Shown: positions 63,661-64,000 of the stretch, one piece after another | How positions within the stretch are numbered: the first letter of the stretch is position 1 | How the letters are laid out: every line of letters begins with the position of its first letter | Translations under genes and position numbers: made by a program | From: Tetrahymena elliotti 4EA | Taxonomy: Eukaryota > Ciliophora > Oligohymenophorea > Hymenostomatida > Tetrahymenidae | NCBI GenBank assembly: GCA_000231825.2 | Contig: JH720321.1 | Coordinates: 748,761-812,760, forward strand | DNA length: 64,000 bases | Reading direction: 5' to 3' | The notes under the pieces: generated by a model | Database searches by the model: none | What the model saw: the letters and a program-made list of their open reading frames with translations, nothing else | Told to the model about the DNA's origin: nothing

Positions 63661-64000
63661 TCAAGATTATTCCTTTAATCTGTTTATTGCATCGTCATAT
63701 GATTAATCTTTTCTACATAAAGCAATTCTGAATAAGTATCTTCCTTGATAATTTTTGAAGTCATTTGTTGACTAACCATAGAATGAAGAAAGAGGAATTA
63801 CAGCTACTTTTTTCTCAACAGCCATGTATGTGCTGAAAGCAACATCAAGACTAACTTCAGGATTATCAAGCTTTTCATACTTAATACCTATCTCTTAGTC
63901 TCCATTTTCTACATTTTAATAGTCCTTAAAAAAATATCTTAAAGGTATTCTTGTTGCAAATTTTTCAAAAGATCCAATCAAAAAATATCCTCCTTCAGGT
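63661..64000 (-). CDS. Second class I aminotransferase, 3' end only
   Basis: The window edge cuts the gene; only the last ~113 codons are present, ending at TGA 63661-63663. The text tracks the neighbouring enzyme closely: PEGGYFLIGSFEKFATRIPL (cf. PSGGYFIVGSLKDH), YFFKDYQNVENGD, SLDVAFSTYMAVEKKVAVIP and GRYLFRIALCRKDQ, with the same Arg in FRIALCRK. It is a tandem paralogue diverged to roughly half identity by eye in this segment. It ends without the short FKTN tail of the left copy. Confidence 0.85.

Noticed and set aside
1..64000. CRISPR arrays, insertion sequences, rRNA or bacterial operons
   Set aside because: No regularly spaced direct repeats, transposase motifs or rRNA sequence; the window is ciliate nuclear DNA.

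Overview
The window is macronuclear-type DNA from a ciliate close to Tetrahymena. Base composition is very AT-rich. Long reading frames exist only if TAA and TAG are read as glutamine, and every credible gene ends in TGA. Introns are short, T-rich and GT..AG, mostly 50-300 nt. Standard-code ORF calling fragments nearly every gene here, so gene models were rebuilt by hand with TGA as the only stop and splice sites chosen to keep frame. Frame arithmetic closes exactly for most multi-exon models given below.

Layout, left to right: ABHD17-like hydrolase (91-2682, +); multi-spanning membrane protein with one in-frame TGA (3580-4986, +); PP4 catalytic subunit (5833-7361, +); membrane-anchored UBR-box protein (8378-11356, +); exocyst Sec6 (11932-14338, +); nocturnin/CCR4-type EEP enzyme (15129-15974, +); kinase + MORN protein with an LRR region beyond its stop (16607-21112, -); axonemal-type EF-hand protein (22839-23771, +); Alba-like RNA/DNA-binding protein (25460-26332, -); zinc-finger/coiled-coil protein (27639-29177, -); secreted, probably GPI-anchored protein (30434-31060, +); a very large protein ending in an adaptin-type appendage (32039-38369, +); divergent eEF1A paralogue (40232-41539, +); 1606-residue coiled-coil protein with a Sec16-like motif (42240-47289, +); four-TM protein (48830-50050, -); ADP/ATP carrier (52287-53210, -); LRR gene (53995-56388, +); kelch protein (57104-60302, -); and two tandem class I aminotransferases (61514-63189, and the 3' end of a second from 63661 to the window edge, -). 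Gaps are AT-rich spacers of 0.4-2.2 kb with a few structured or relic sequences.

This is an ordinary eukaryotic gene-by-gene arrangement with no operons. Several genes bear on membrane traffic (exocyst Sec6, the appendage-domain protein, the Sec16-motif coiled coil), but they are separated by unrelated genes and I see no sign that they form a linked system. The most interesting items are the predicted single gene joining an N-terminal helical (weakly VHS/GAT-like) region, a long coiled coil and an AP/GGA-type ear; the expression-biased but divergent eEF1A paralogue; two decayed copies of the ADP/ATP carrier flanking the intact gene; in-frame TGA codons in otherwise open genes; and two compact inverted-repeat structures that may be non-coding RNAs.
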